Assembly (NCBI RefSeq): GCF_025917315.1
Contig: NZ_CP080627.1
Coordinates: forward strand, 2,914,001-2,978,000
DNA: 64,000 nucleotides
From: Halomonas qaidamensis
Lineage (GTDB): Bacteria; Pseudomonadota; Gammaproteobacteria; Pseudomonadales; Halomonadaceae
Direction of reading: 5' to 3'
In this document: piece by piece, positions 1 to 9,108 of the stretch
Layout: the number at the start of each line of letters is the position of its first letter
Numbering within the stretch: position 1 is the first letter of the stretch
Notes under the pieces: model-generated
Seen by the model: the letters and a program-made list of their open reading frames with translations, nothing else
The model's database searches: none
What the model was told of the DNA's origin: nothing
Position numbers and translations under genes: made by a program

Positions 1-807
1 GTTTGGAAAGCACCGGCTCATTTACTTAACGAGCAAATCCAACTAAAAGGCATTATCAACCTGGGTGCCGGTGTCGATTACTTGCTGAAAACCCCAGGTT
101 TACCAAGCGACGTCCCAATCGTGAAACTGCGCGATGCGGGCATGGGCGAACTTATGGCAGATTACGTGCTATACGGTGTACTGCACTTCTACCGTAGTAT
201 GGACCGCTACGCTTCCCAACAACAGCGCGCCAGTTGGCAGCCCCACGCTGTGCCTGAAAAAGCTCAGTGGCCTGTGGGTGTTTTAGGTCTTGGTGCCATT
301 GGCAGTTTTGTGGCGACTTCCCTTTCGCAGGCAGGCTTTCCTGTCGTCGGCTGGAGCCGCTCGCCTAAACAGATTGACGGCGTGCGCTGCTTGCATGGAG
401 AACAAGGGCTCGATGAGCTGCTTCGACAGGTGCAAAGCGTGGTCACTATTTTGCCTGACACCGCTGCTACTAAAGGCATTCTAAACGCTGAACAGCTAGC
501 GAAATTGCCTAAAGGCGCCAGCGTGATTAATCCGGGTCGTGGCAGCTTAATTGATGAGCAGGCGTTACTTGACGCGCTAGGCGATGCCAAGCATCCCGGA
601 CACCTGTGCGGTGCGTTGCTCGACGTTTTTTGCGAAGAGCCTTTGCCTGCCAATCACCCTCTATGGCAGCACCCCAGTGTTATCATCACGCCTCATATGG
701 CTGCGCCTACACCGCTAAATGACGCCATTGATCAAGTGGTGTCGTATATCAAGGCATTTGAGGCGGGCGAATCGCTGGCAACGGTCAGCCCAGAAGCGGG
801 TTACTGA
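1..807 (+). CDS. ghrA: Glyoxylate/hydroxypyruvate reductase A-type 2-hydroxyacid dehydrogenase, 5' end missing
   Basis: The reading frame is open from base 1, so the gene starts before the window; 268 residues remain, about 45 short of the usual 310-315. It belongs to the D-isomer-specific 2-hydroxyacid dehydrogenases, cytoplasmic enzymes that reduce glyoxylate and hydroxypyruvate with NAD(P)H. A Rossmann glycine motif (GLGAIGS) is visible about 95 residues in, followed by the catalytic Arg in NPGRGSLID, the Glu in DVFCEEPLP and the His in ITPHMAA. The small substrate domain and short C-terminus match GhrA better than SerA or LdhA. Substrate is inferred from family resemblance only. Glyoxylate is also the end product of the allantoin genes near 47-55 kb and of glycolate oxidase at the right end. 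Confidence 0.85.
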   Translation, partial: VWKAPAHLLNEQIQLKGIINLGAGVDYLLKTPGLPSDVPIVKLRDAGMGELMADYVLYGVLHFYRSMDRYASQQQRASWQPHAVPEKAQWPVGVLGLGAIGSFVATSLSQAGFPVVGWSRSPKQIDGVRCLHGEQGLDELLRQVQSVVTILPDTAATKGILNAEQLAKLPKGASVINPGRGSLIDEQALLDALGDAKHPGHLCGALLDVFCEEPLPANHPLWQHPSVIITPHMAAPTPLNDAIDQVVSYIKAFEAGESLATVSPEAGY

Positions 808-895
808 CGCTTAGGCAAGTGCACGCTATACTGCACAGGGAACCAAGCGCTTGCTAAAGGCTCTTAGGAGAACACGTCACAGGGAGGAAGGGCCT

Positions 896-1627
896 TTGCG
901 TCATGTCACACTTGGCAACAGGCAGCGTACGTATGCAAGCGCAATATTAGGCGCCTGCATACTTACCCTGTGCAGCTTAGCGGCAGCAGATACACCTGAT
1001 GAGCAAACTCTTCAGACGCCTCACCCTTTTCAGGCTCAATATCGCTTAGAAATACGCGGATGGCCAAGCGCGACGATAACTCACACCTTAAGTAATGAAG
1101 GACAGCACTGGCTAAGCAGTATGAATTTTGCGGTCGCCGTTGCCCGTGGTGAAGAGCGCAGCCGCTTTTCAATAGACGATGCCACCACTCATTCGTTGCT
1201 TTATAACAGCAGCTATTCACTGCTGGGAGTCGGTGACAGTTACCAACTCAACGAAAGCGATATTAGTTCGCTTGATCGCCAAACTGCGCTCTTTGATCTT
1301 TCCCGACGGGCGGGGCGCGAAGGCTGCACAGAAAGTGCCCCTTGCGATATCGAGTTTGTTGATCACCGTGGGCGTGATGAACACTTTCAGTACTATGTCG
1401 ATCAGCAAACTGTTAACGGTTCCACTACTATTAGCGTCCCTGCAGGTGAATTCGAAACAACGCGCGTCACGCTGATTGATAAAGAAAAACCAGACCGGCA
1501 TCTACAAATAAACTTCCACCCAGATTGGCCAGGCCTGATTCTTACGGCAGAATACCAAAAAGAGGGACGCCGACAGACCTCTCTTACCCTCACTCACTTC
1601 AACCCTGCTGGGGATAGCGCTCCTTAA
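896..1627 (+). CDS. DUF3108 exported protein
   Basis: A 243-residue protein of the DUF3108 family, whose function is not known to me. I place the start at the TTG at 896, because AGGGAGGA lies seven bases upstream; a TTG at 851 in the same frame would add 15 residues with no ribosome site. From 896 the N-terminus is a basic stretch followed by a hydrophobic core ending SLAAAD, a normal Sec signal peptide. The mature part is a beta-rich sequence beginning HPFQAQYRLEIRGWPSATI, typical of this family, which is thought to form a lipocalin-like or outer-membrane-associated barrel. The stop codon abuts the next start codon, so it is translated together with the transporter that follows. Confidence 0.75.
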   Translation: MRHVTLGNRQRTYASAILGACILTLCSLAAADTPDEQTLQTPHPFQAQYRLEIRGWPSATITHTLSNEGQHWLSSMNFAVAVARGEERSRFSIDDATTHSLLYNSSYSLLGVGDSYQLNESDISSLDRQTALFDLSRRAGREGCTESAPCDIEFVDHRGRDEHFQYYVDQQTVNGSTTISVPAGEFETTRVTLIDKEKPDRHLQINFHPDWPGLILTAEYQKEGRRQTSLTLTHFNPAGDSAP

Positions 1628-2560
1628 ATGCTTTCTGGCTTACTGATTGTTTTATTGCCCCTTTTCCTGGGCTACCTAGTACGCGTTCGCTCTCCCCGCT
1701 TACTCAGTCTCATCAACCGAGCCGTTAGTGGCTCGGTTTATTTAATCCTACTATTTATGGGGATAAGCCTCGCTGGGCTTGAAAACCTAGGCAGCCAGCT
1801 TTCAAGGCTAGGCGGAAACGCGTTGCTACTGTTCAGCATTACTACGCTGTTCAACCTTGGGGCACTCTGGTGGTTATCCCGTCGCGTGGCACTTAAAGCC
1901 GGAAGCTCACCTGTCGTGAAAAACGCCCCCACCAGCAAACTCGCCGCTATGCAGGGTTCATTAATGCTGGTGGGCGTGGTGGCAGGGGGCGTGCTGGTTG
2001 GGCTACTGCTCGGCCCGATTATCGGTGACGTGCTGTTTACTACCGCCGACTGGTTAGCAGAGTGGGTACTATACGTATTGCTAGTACTGATCGGCTGTCA
2101 GCTACGCAATTCCGGCATGCCGCTTAAACAAATTTTACTGAACCGCTTGGGGCTTGCCATCGCGATCACTCTGGCGTTGAGCTCACTGCTGGCGGGCTTA
2201 CTAGCCGCCCCGCTTCTTTCGCTTAGTTGGAACGAAGGCTTAGCCATGGCATCAGGTTTTGGCTGGTATTCGCTTTCGGCTATTTTGATTGGCGACCAAC
2301 TTGGCCCATTAATGGGCGGTGTGGCATTTTTCAATGACCTGACCCGCGAACTGTTGGCATTTATCCTGATTCCTCTCGTTATTCATCGCCACACAGCACT
2401 GGCCATTGGCTATGGCGGCGCAACCTCTATGGATTTCACCTTACCGGTGATTCAACAGCACGGTGGTGTTGCCTGCGTTCCGATTGCGGTAGTCAGTGGA
2501 TTTATCCTGTCTTTGCTGTCTCCCCCCCTGATTCTATTTTTTCTTTCGCTTTCAGGTTAG
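1628..2560 (+). CDS. lysO: LysO-type (DUF340/YbjE) amino-acid exporter
   Basis: A 310-residue polytopic inner-membrane protein with about eight hydrophobic segments, resembling the LysO/YbjE family that exports lysine and toxic analogues in E. coli. Family features are the N-terminal region GYLVRVRSP and the C-terminal half with SGFGWYSLSAILI and the acidic FFNDLTRELLAF segment, then a TSMDFTLPVIQQ motif. The ATG directly follows the stop of the DUF3108 gene with no gap, suggesting translational coupling. Lysine as substrate is taken from the family, not shown here. A weak hairpin (TAAACAG/CTGTTTA, near 2587-2606) follows the gene. Confidence 0.8.
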   Translation: MLSGLLIVLLPLFLGYLVRVRSPRLLSLINRAVSGSVYLILLFMGISLAGLENLGSQLSRLGGNALLLFSITTLFNLGALWWLSRRVALKAGSSPVVKNAPTSKLAAMQGSLMLVGVVAGGVLVGLLLGPIIGDVLFTTADWLAEWVLYVLLVLIGCQLRNSGMPLKQILLNRLGLAIAITLALSSLLAGLLAAPLLSLSWNEGLAMASGFGWYSLSAILIGDQLGPLMGGVAFFNDLTRELLAFILIPLVIHRHTALAIGYGGATSMDFTLPVIQQHGGVACVPIAVVSGFILSLLSPPLILFFLSLSG

Positions 2561-2644
2561 CGATAGCAGGCTTTCATTGGGTAGGATAAACAGCGTTCTC
2601 TGTTTAAAACGCTTTTCGTTCACTGCTCAGGATGCCTGCATGCC

Positions 2645-3874
2645 ATGCTAAACGGAATTTGGTTAAGTTTTTTTATTGCTGCGTTTGCGGCGTCTTTGTG
2701 GCAGTGGTTAATCGGTGGCGATAGCGAGGTTTTTGCGCGCCTAGTGCAGTCACTGTTCGATATGGCGCGGGTCAGCGTGGATATTATTTTAGTGCTGCTA
2801 GGCACGATGACTCTTTGGCTAGGCTTTCTTTCGATTGCTGAAAAAGCGGGCATGATTCGCCTACTAGGCCGCGTACTTGATCCGCTTTTCTCTCGCCTAA
2901 TGCCAGAAGTGCCCCGGAATCACCCTGCCATGGGGCTAATTAGCATGAACTTTGCAGCTAACATTCTCGGCTTAGATAACGCTGCCACACCGATTGGTAT
3001 TAAAGCCATGCAATCGCTGCAAAGTCTCAACCCGAGCCGCGATACCGCTAGCAACGCACAAATTCTTTTTTTAGTGCTCAACACGTCATCACTGACGCTG
3101 CTACCCGTCACGATCTTCATTTATCGTGCCCAACAAGGCGCGGCTGAACCCACCCTGGTTTTTCTGCCGATTTTGTTGGCCACCAGCGCCTCTAGTTTGG
3201 CTGGACTTCTAGCCGTGTCGCTGATGCAGCGCTTAAAACTTTGGCAACCCGTGGTGTTGGCCTATTTAGTTGCTGCGGCCCTGGCGCTAGGGCTATTAAT
3301 CACCACGTTGGCGGGGATGTCGGCCCAAGCACTGGCGGCAGCTTCAACACTGGTAGGTAACCTGACGCTGTTCTCTATTGTAATGATGTTTTTAGTGGTC
3401 GGCGCACTGCGGGGGGTGAGGGTATATGACGCCTTTATCGAAGGCGCAAAAGAAGGCGTAAGCTTTACGGTCACCTTACTGCCGTATCTTATTGCCATGC
3501 TGGTGGCGGTTGGCGTACTACGCGCCAGCGGCGTTCTAGATGCAGGGCTAAGTGGCATCCGCTGGTTGGTGAAAGGGGCTGGTTGGGACACTCGTTTTGT
3601 GGATGCGCTGCCTACCGCCTTTGTAAAACCCCTTTCTGGTAGCGGCTCGCGGGCCATGATGATCGAAACCATGAACACGTTCGGGGTCGATAGTTTTCCT
3701 GGTCTGCTAGCCGCTACTCTGCAAGGCAGCACCGAAACAACCTTTTACGTGTTAGCAGTCTATTTCGGTGCGATTGGCGTCACCCGTATTCGTCATGGGC
3801 TTGGCTGCGCGCTGATCGCAGATGCCGCTGGCATTATCACCGCCATTGCTGTCTGCTACTGGTTCTTTGGCTAA
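2645..3874 (+). CDS. Fused SpmA-SpmB-like nucleoside-recognition (Gate) membrane protein
   Basis: A 409-residue integral membrane protein made of two related Gate-domain halves, equivalent to Bacillus spore-maturation proteins SpmA (about residues 1-210) and SpmB (about 230-409) joined in one chain. Visible motifs are FAANILGLDNAATPIGIKA in the first half and SGSGSRAMMIETMNTFG with STETTFYVLAVYFG in the second, both typical of the family. In non-sporulating proteobacteria this fusion is common and its substrate is unknown; transport of a small solute is likely from the fold. It stands alone between the LysO gene and the DUF3422 gene, with short gaps. Confidence 0.8.
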   Translation: MLNGIWLSFFIAAFAASLWQWLIGGDSEVFARLVQSLFDMARVSVDIILVLLGTMTLWLGFLSIAEKAGMIRLLGRVLDPLFSRLMPEVPRNHPAMGLISMNFAANILGLDNAATPIGIKAMQSLQSLNPSRDTASNAQILFLVLNTSSLTLLPVTIFIYRAQQGAAEPTLVFLPILLATSASSLAGLLAVSLMQRLKLWQPVVLAYLVAAALALGLLITTLAGMSAQALAAASTLVGNLTLFSIVMMFLVVGALRGVRVYDAFIEGAKEGVSFTVTLLPYLIAMLVAVGVLRASGVLDAGLSGIRWLVKGAGWDTRFVDALPTAFVKPLSGSGSRAMMIETMNTFGVDSFPGLLAATLQGSTETTFYVLAVYFGAIGVTRIRHGLGCALIADAAGIITAIAVCYWFFG

Positions 3875-3896
3875 CGCAGCTTGGTAGCTAATTTAC

Positions 3897-3923
3897 AACA
3901 CTCGTAACAACACTCGTAACAAC
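3897..3923. repeat. Short direct repeat, 12 bp x 2.25
   Basis: AACACTCGTAAC occurs twice back to back and is followed by a further AAC, in the 71-base gap before the DUF3422 gene. It may be a slippage product; no function is implied. Confidence 0.6.
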
Positions 3924-3945
3924 AATAGATCAGGTAATTTGCTTC

Positions 3946-5178
3946 ATGCATGCTCAACACGCAGCATTACATAACGAGCTACACGCGAGGCCGCCCCTCT
4001 ATTTTGAGGGGCCTGCTTGCCTTCATCATTACGCCTTTACGCTTGAAGGCGATAACGTTACTACGTTGCTTAACCGCCTAGCGGAAGTAACAGACATCAC
4101 GATCACACCCGATCAGGTGCAACAAATAGTCAGTTGCCAGGGCTGCTTAATCAAATGGGAGCGGCACACCGAGTTTTTTACGCTGACCATTAAGCACGAT
4201 AACAACAGCAACCCTCGCCTATGGCCAACACCACCTACTTTTTTAGCCCGTGTGCTAGCGGAGTTTGCCGAGCAAATCATCAGCGCCAGCGTATTGCGCG
4301 TGGAAACTGCCCATCGCTGGGCAGGCAGTGTGGACGCCTATGGGTTAGATCAGCCAGCGGGCTCTCAGGTAGGCGGCGGTGACGCCACGGTGTGGAGCGA
4401 TTTCAACCTCGATGATCAACAAAGAAACCGTCTACTGCTGGTTAACGATAGTCTAGATAGCTATCGACTAGGCAGAATGGCAAGACGCTTATTTGATATT
4501 GAAACCTATCGTATGATGGCGATGCTGGCGCTCCCGGAAGCCAAAGCGCTCAGTCGTGAGTTGCAGCACTACGAAATGGAGCTATCAGCGCTCTCTCATC
4601 AGCACGCCGAACAGCACACCTCACCTGCCGAGCCATTGCTCAACGCCCTAACGCTACTCTCAGCGAAACTTGAGCGCTGCGCTGTACAAACACGCCAGCG
4701 ATTTAGCGCCACCGATGCCTATGCCAACCTTGTGTTGGCACGCATTGATGAACTGCGCGAAGAGCGACTAGGTAATTATCCTCGGCTTGGCACGTTTATT
4801 TTGCGCCGTTTTGAGCCGGCGGTGCGTTACTGCGATGCCATGAACCGTCGGGTGGAAACCCTAGCCACTAGTGCCACACGCTTAAACGACTTGTTACGTA
4901 CCCGCACCCAGGTTGAAATCGAGAGGCAAAACTACAAAATTTTGCAGAGTTTAGATGCCCGCGCTAGCAGCCAACTCAAAATCCAAAAAGCCGTTGAAGG
5001 CCTCTCGATCATCGTCATCAGCTACTACATTTTCAGCTTGATGAAATTAGGGCTAGAGAGCTTAAGCGCTCTAAGTGTCGATATCGAACCTAATGTGGCC
5101 GCCTCCATCATCGCACCACTGAGCGCACTCATTATAGCTATCCTAATCTGGCGAATTTGGAAGGTGAAAAAGCACTAG
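3946..5178 (+). CDS. DUF3422 family membrane protein
   Basis: A 410-residue protein of the DUF3422 family. The start of the chain contains the family signature LHNELHARPPLYFEGPA. The middle (about residues 190-350) is predicted helical and charged, probably coiled-coil, and two hydrophobic segments near the C-terminus (about 350-370 and 385-402) are followed by a basic tail WRIWKVKKH. This gives a large cytoplasmic domain anchored by a C-terminal hairpin. Function is not known. The start codon lacks a strong ribosome site, and an in-frame alternative was not found close by. Confidence 0.75.
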   Translation: MHAQHAALHNELHARPPLYFEGPACLHHYAFTLEGDNVTTLLNRLAEVTDITITPDQVQQIVSCQGCLIKWERHTEFFTLTIKHDNNSNPRLWPTPPTFLARVLAEFAEQIISASVLRVETAHRWAGSVDAYGLDQPAGSQVGGGDATVWSDFNLDDQQRNRLLLVNDSLDSYRLGRMARRLFDIETYRMMAMLALPEAKALSRELQHYEMELSALSHQHAEQHTSPAEPLLNALTLLSAKLERCAVQTRQRFSATDAYANLVLARIDELREERLGNYPRLGTFILRRFEPAVRYCDAMNRRVETLATSATRLNDLLRTRTQVEIERQNYKILQSLDARASSQLKIQKAVEGLSIIVISYYIFSLMKLGLESLSALSVDIEPNVAASIIAPLSALIIAILIWRIWKVKKH

Positions 5179-5203
5179 CCGAAGATTAATTTTGGCTACC
5201 TAT

Positions 5204-5230
5204 ACGCCTGATGAGGTGATCGTCAGGCGT
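5204..5230 (+). terminator. Hairpin after the DUF3422 gene
   Basis: ACGCCTGA (5204-5211) pairs with TCAGGCGT (5223-5230) across an 11-base loop, 26 bases after the stop codon. No T-run follows, so termination may be weak or Rho-assisted. Confidence 0.4.
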
Positions 5231-5460
5231 GTATTGGTTATCAGCCGCTGCCATCTCGCCAACTATAAACTATGTTATGTCTTAGTGGCCTGGAAGCGTG
5301 CCAAAATCGTTTTTGTAAGGAGAGTTGTTTCTGTTTGATCAAGTACTACTACCTTCGCTAACTAAGTATCACAGGGGTACTCAGCAGGCAGATGTCAGGA
5401 TGACTAAGCGCCTATTGCTACAAATTATGTTTGACGTTTTCAAGGATGAAAGGTTAAAGA

Positions 5461-6333
5461 ATGGTAAGCGCAAATATTATCTTTATCGTACTAGCTGCCT
5501 TTTTTTGGGGTGTTTCCGGAGGAATTGCTGGTGTTCTTTTAGAAGACGGTTGGGATCCTTCCGTTGTATCGTTTTATCGAGGGTTCGTAGGTCTCCTCTT
5601 CGCGCTTATCTGGCTACTGTTTCAACAACAGCACAGCGGTCTGAAAAATAGTCAGCTTTGGTTCTGGTCAATCATTGCTGGTCTTGGAGTAGCTGGTAAT
5701 TTTACGTTCTATTTTATCAGTATTGAGCATGCTAACGTTGCTGTCGCCGCCACCTTGATGTACTGCGCTCCCATCTTCGTTTATCTCATTTCCTTTGCTC
5801 TCAAGCTTGAAAAATCGACTGCTGCAAAATGGATAGCCATCTTTTTAGTGATGCTTGGCGTCGTGCTACTCACTAAGCTATATGAGATTAGTGCGAGCAG
5901 CATATCTCTACTTGGTGTGACCATGGGACTACTCGCGGGGCTTTCTTACGCCCTGTTCATTTTTGGCTTTAAATATGCTGCGCCACATGGCAGCCCGCAG
6001 GCTATCCTTTCGATTGCCTTTAGCGTACTGGCTATTGCTTTAATTCTACCCGCCGAAACCGACCAAGTTACCAGCGTTTTAGGCTCTCCAGATTTACCAC
6101 TATTTGTGGCACTAAGTATTCTGGGTGCTGGCCTGTCGTTTCTACTGTATATCAAGGGTATTAAACATACGGCGCCCGCCCTCGCTTCCATGATTGCCAT
6201 GGTAGAGCCGGTCACAGCAACACTGTTTGGTGTTGCCGTTTTGGGAGAGACTCTTGGTGTGACTCAAATGATCGGTATGGGGTTAATATTAGTGACTGTA
6301 ACGGCTCTCAGCGTATCCTCTAACCGTCGCTAA
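5461..6333 (+). CDS. EamA-family (DMT superfamily) transporter
   Basis: A 290-residue inner-membrane protein with ten hydrophobic segments arranged as two EamA repeats (about residues 5-135 and 150-285). Features include FFWGVSGGIAGVLLEDGWDP at the start, the YFISIEHANVAVAATLMYCAP stretch shared by the family, and SMIAMVEPVTATLFGVAVLGE in the second repeat. These carriers usually export amino acids or other metabolites; the substrate cannot be named. AAAGG lies eight bases before the ATG. The stop overlaps that of the convergent ansA gene by four bases, so no separate terminator exists between them. Confidence 0.85.
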   Translation: MVSANIIFIVLAAFFWGVSGGIAGVLLEDGWDPSVVSFYRGFVGLLFALIWLLFQQQHSGLKNSQLWFWSIIAGLGVAGNFTFYFISIEHANVAVAATLMYCAPIFVYLISFALKLEKSTAAKWIAIFLVMLGVVLLTKLYEISASSISLLGVTMGLLAGLSYALFIFGFKYAAPHGSPQAILSIAFSVLAIALILPAETDQVTSVLGSPDLPLFVALSILGAGLSFLLYIKGIKHTAPALASMIAMVEPVTATLFGVAVLGETLGVTQMIGMGLILVTVTALSVSSNRR

Positions 6334-7346
6334 GGGGCGTTACACTCGCCTCGTAGTGAGCCGCCAAGTGCCTTGCGCAGTGCAGGGCCGCTTATTCCAC
6401 GACCTAATAGCACCGTCAGTTTCGCAACGGCGGCTTCTAGCGTGATGTCACCTCCCGCAATCACACCGGCTTGGTTCAGCGCCGCGCCGGTGGCGTAGGC
6501 TCCCTGCACGACCTCCCCTTGGGAACACTGCGTCACATTGAGTAGTGCGACCCCTCGTTCATTTGCAGCCGTTAACGCCTTTAACAGCTCGCCTTCAAAA
6601 CTAGGCGGGTTGCCCACGCCGTAGCTATGCAGAATCAAGCCTTTTAGGCGTTCATCGGCCAGCAGCAACTTGGCGCGGCGCAGCGACATGCCAGGATGAA
6701 GTGGCAAGATGGCTACCGCCTCATCATCCACCTCGATGGGCGCAAAGTTAGGCAGTCCGCTCAGTAGCGCAGAGGGCTGTGGAAATGTCATACCGATGCC
6801 AAGCTCGGCAAGCCAGGGGAAATTAGGAGAGTCAAAGGCATCTAAGCCCTGAGTGCGCACCTTGCGCGCACGATTACCGCGCAGGAGTCGGTCATGAAAA
6901 ACCAGACTTACTTCACAAGGTGTTGCGGGGTGGAGCACCAATTGCAGTGCGCTAACGAGATTATTCAGCGCATCGCTACGAAGCTCCCCCAAAGGAATTT
7001 GGGCGCCGGTGAAAATCACCGGCTTGTTGAGTGCGCCAAGCATAAACGACAGCGCGGCGGCGCTATACGCCATAGTATCGGTACCGTGTAGCACCACAAA
7101 TCCATCGTATGCTTGCCAGTGGCTTTCTAACTGGGCCACTAAACGGTTCCAGGCGTCGGGCATTAGCTCGGCGCTATCAATCAGAGGCCGCATTTCTAGC
7201 ACATCAAACGATGGCAGCCTGTCGGCGTTGCTCAGCGCTAAGTGCGCGGTTAAACGCTCGGCCAGCCCCGCGCAAGGCACATACCCATGTGGCGATGGCT
7301 GCATACCAATGGTACCGCCGGTGTAGAGCATGAGTACGCGGGGCAT
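6330..7346 (-). CDS. ansA: Type I (cytoplasmic) L-asparaginase
   Basis: A 338-residue asparaginase hydrolysing asparagine to aspartate and ammonia. The first catalytic threonine lies in YTGGTIGM at residues 8-15, the second in VVLHGTDTMAY near residue 87, and RARKVRT carries the lysine of the Thr-Lys-Asp triad. There is no signal peptide, and the length matches the cytoplasmic AnsA type rather than periplasmic AnsB. A GGAG site precedes the ATG. It lies 39 bases behind the AGCS symporter gene on the same strand, so the two probably form one operon for uptake and use of an amino acid. Confidence 0.9.
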   Translation of the reverse strand: MPRVLMLYTGGTIGMQPSPHGYVPCAGLAERLTAHLALSNADRLPSFDVLEMRPLIDSAELMPDAWNRLVAQLESHWQAYDGFVVLHGTDTMAYSAAALSFMLGALNKPVIFTGAQIPLGELRSDALNNLVSALQLVLHPATPCEVSLVFHDRLLRGNRARKVRTQGLDAFDSPNFPWLAELGIGMTFPQPSALLSGLPNFAPIEVDDEAVAILPLHPGMSLRRAKLLLADERLKGLILHSYGVGNPPSFEGELLKALTAANERGVALLNVTQCSQGEVVQGAYATGAALNQAGVIAGGDITLEAAVAKLTVLLGRGISGPALRKALGGSLRGECNAP

Positions 7347-7385
7347 AGTCTCTCCTTATCTAATAGCGTTCGTGCATGCGAGGGC

Positions 7386-8849
7386 TTACTTAGCGGGCGC
7401 GCTTTCCAGACGCTGCTTTAACGCTTCGGCCTCTTCAGGCTCCAGCTCCCAGGCTTTCGGATCTAGCTCAAGATCTGGGTGTTGATTGGCATCGAAAATC
7501 GGCTGTTTGATGCCCTGACGACGCTGACTATCGTAATCGTTAAGGATGCGTAGGCCGCACTTGAACAGCAGAATCAGCGCCACGAGGTTGACCACTGCCA
7601 GCAGGCCCATAGTGACATCGGCAAAGCCGAACACAGTGCCAAGATCAGTGGTCGCCCCCCAGCACACCAGCAACACAATGGCGATTCGGAAAGCATTAAA
7701 CAGATTCTGGTTGTCGCGGCTAAAGAAGTTGAGGCTGTTCTCGCCCAGGTAGTAGTTGTACAAAATAGTACTGAACGCAAACAGCAGCAGCGCGAGACTA
7801 ACAAAGGTGCGACCCCATTCGCCTACATGGTCGGCAAGCGCCGCCTGAGTGAGGGCGATGCCTTCAACACCAGCGCCTGCGGCCGGGTCGTACACACCGC
7901 TGAGCAGAATCAAAAACGCCGTGGCCGAGCAGATAATCACGGTATCGATAAACACCGAAAACGCCTGCACAATACCTTGGTTGGCTGGGTGCGGTACGTA
8001 GGCTACCGCCGCCACATTGGGCGCACTGCCCAGACCCGCTTCGTTAGAAAACAGGCCTCGCTTTAAGCCCATCATAATGGCCGCACCAATACCGCCACCC
8101 ACCACCGGCTCAAGGCCAAAAGCACTTTTTACAATTAGCGCAATAACGCTGGGGATTTCACCAATGTTCATGGCAATAACCAGCAGCGCAATGGCGATAT
8201 AGCTGACCGCCATAAAGGGCACCAAATACTCCGAGATGCGCGCGATACGTTTGATACCACCAAAAATAATCAGCCCTACCAGCATGGCCAGGGCAATACC
8301 ACTGTAAAGCACCGGCACACCGAAGGCGTCACCAAACGAGGTCGCTACCGCATAGGATTGCAGTGCAGTAAAGGCAAAGCCAAAGGTTAGCAGCAATAGC
8401 ACCGAGTAAAACGCCGCCAGCCAGCGCCACTGTTTGCCTAACCCTTTAACGATGTAGTACGCCGGGCCACCGCGATACGTGCCATCGCCTTCCGCTTCTT
8501 TGTAGGTCTGCGCCAGGGTGCACTCTAAAAAGCTAGTCGCCATCCCCATCAAGCCCACCAGCCACATCCAGAAAATAGCCCCTGGACCACCTAACGTAAT
8601 TGCGACCGCCACGCCGGCAATATTACCGCCGCCCACGCGACCCGCCACGGACAGAACAAGCGCCTGAAAAGAACTTAAGTGGCCATGTTTATTACGCTTA
8701 AAGGCCTGACCTGACCCCAGTATGCGAAACATTTGGCCAAAATAACGAAACTGCACAAAGCGGGAAGCAACGGTAAAACCGATGCCAACGCCTACTAGCA
8801 GCACTAGCAGTACCTTTCCCCAAAGGAGCTCATTGAGCATATCAAGCAT
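7386..8849 (-). CDS. alsT: AGCS-family sodium:alanine/glycine symporter
   Basis: A 487-residue polytopic protein of the alanine/glycine:cation symporter family. Characteristic stretches are VGGGNIAGVAVAITLGGPGA (about residues 72-91) and GLKRGLFSNEAGLGSAPN in the middle, followed by membrane segments and a charged cytoplasmic tail. It couples Na+ entry to uptake of small neutral amino acids; whether alanine, glycine, glutamine or asparagine is preferred cannot be read from sequence. A GGAGAA site precedes the ATG. Its link with ansA suggests that asparagine or glutamine may be a substrate, which is inference. Confidence 0.88.
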   Translation of the reverse strand: MLDMLNELLWGKVLLVLLVGVGIGFTVASRFVQFRYFGQMFRILGSGQAFKRNKHGHLSSFQALVLSVAGRVGGGNIAGVAVAITLGGPGAIFWMWLVGLMGMATSFLECTLAQTYKEAEGDGTYRGGPAYYIVKGLGKQWRWLAAFYSVLLLLTFGFAFTALQSYAVATSFGDAFGVPVLYSGIALAMLVGLIIFGGIKRIARISEYLVPFMAVSYIAIALLVIAMNIGEIPSVIALIVKSAFGLEPVVGGGIGAAIMMGLKRGLFSNEAGLGSAPNVAAVAYVPHPANQGIVQAFSVFIDTVIICSATAFLILLSGVYDPAAGAGVEGIALTQAALADHVGEWGRTFVSLALLLFAFSTILYNYYLGENSLNFFSRDNQNLFNAFRIAIVLLVCWGATTDLGTVFGFADVTMGLLAVVNLVALILLFKCGLRILNDYDSQRRQGIKQPIFDANQHPDLELDPKAWELEPEEAEALKQRLESAPAK

Positions 8850-8967
8850 GTGATGTTCTCCGCGTTCTTGTATTAGCGTTATGTTGGAATTCGCGTCGTT
8901 TTATGTCGCGCTTCTTAAAACCGCGCCGCGGAGAACGTTTTACCAAGCATAGGAAAGAATTAAATTT

Positions 8968-9002
8968 GGCGCAGCGATGCAGTTGTATGCACTAACTGCG
9001 CC
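8968..9002. promoter_or_regulatory. Inverted repeat upstream of alsT
   Basis: GGCGCAG (8968-8974) and CTGCGCC (8996-9002) face each other across 21 bases, about 120 bases upstream of the alsT start in the gap between alsT and the YcaO gene. It could be a regulator site or a hairpin; no family consensus was recognised. Confidence 0.3.
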
Positions 9003-9028
9003 ATTTGCTGCACCACAGTGCATCACAT

Positions 9029-9065
9029 AAAAAAACGGTGCGCGCCTTTTCAGGCTGCGCACCGT
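9029..9065 (-). terminator. Rho-independent terminator of the OsmC-YcaO gene
   Basis: Read on the minus strand, ACGGTGCGC and its complement (9057-9065 and 9035-9043) form a perfect nine-base-pair stem followed by a run of seven T. It lies 44 bases past the stop codon. Confidence 0.9.
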
Positions 9066-9108
9066 GCGATTCTACCTCTGTGGACACGGCCAACTAGAGG
9101 CTCGCTTT

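Noticed and set aside
3262..3732. A 156-codon frame antisense to the SpmAB-like gene
   Set aside because: Shadow of an intact gene on the plus strand, no ribosome site and no known domain.
5325..5651. A 108-codon frame overlapping the first EamA gene
   Set aside because: Overlaps the EamA start in another frame and has cysteine/arginine-rich composition; the EamA frame has membrane segments and a ribosome site.
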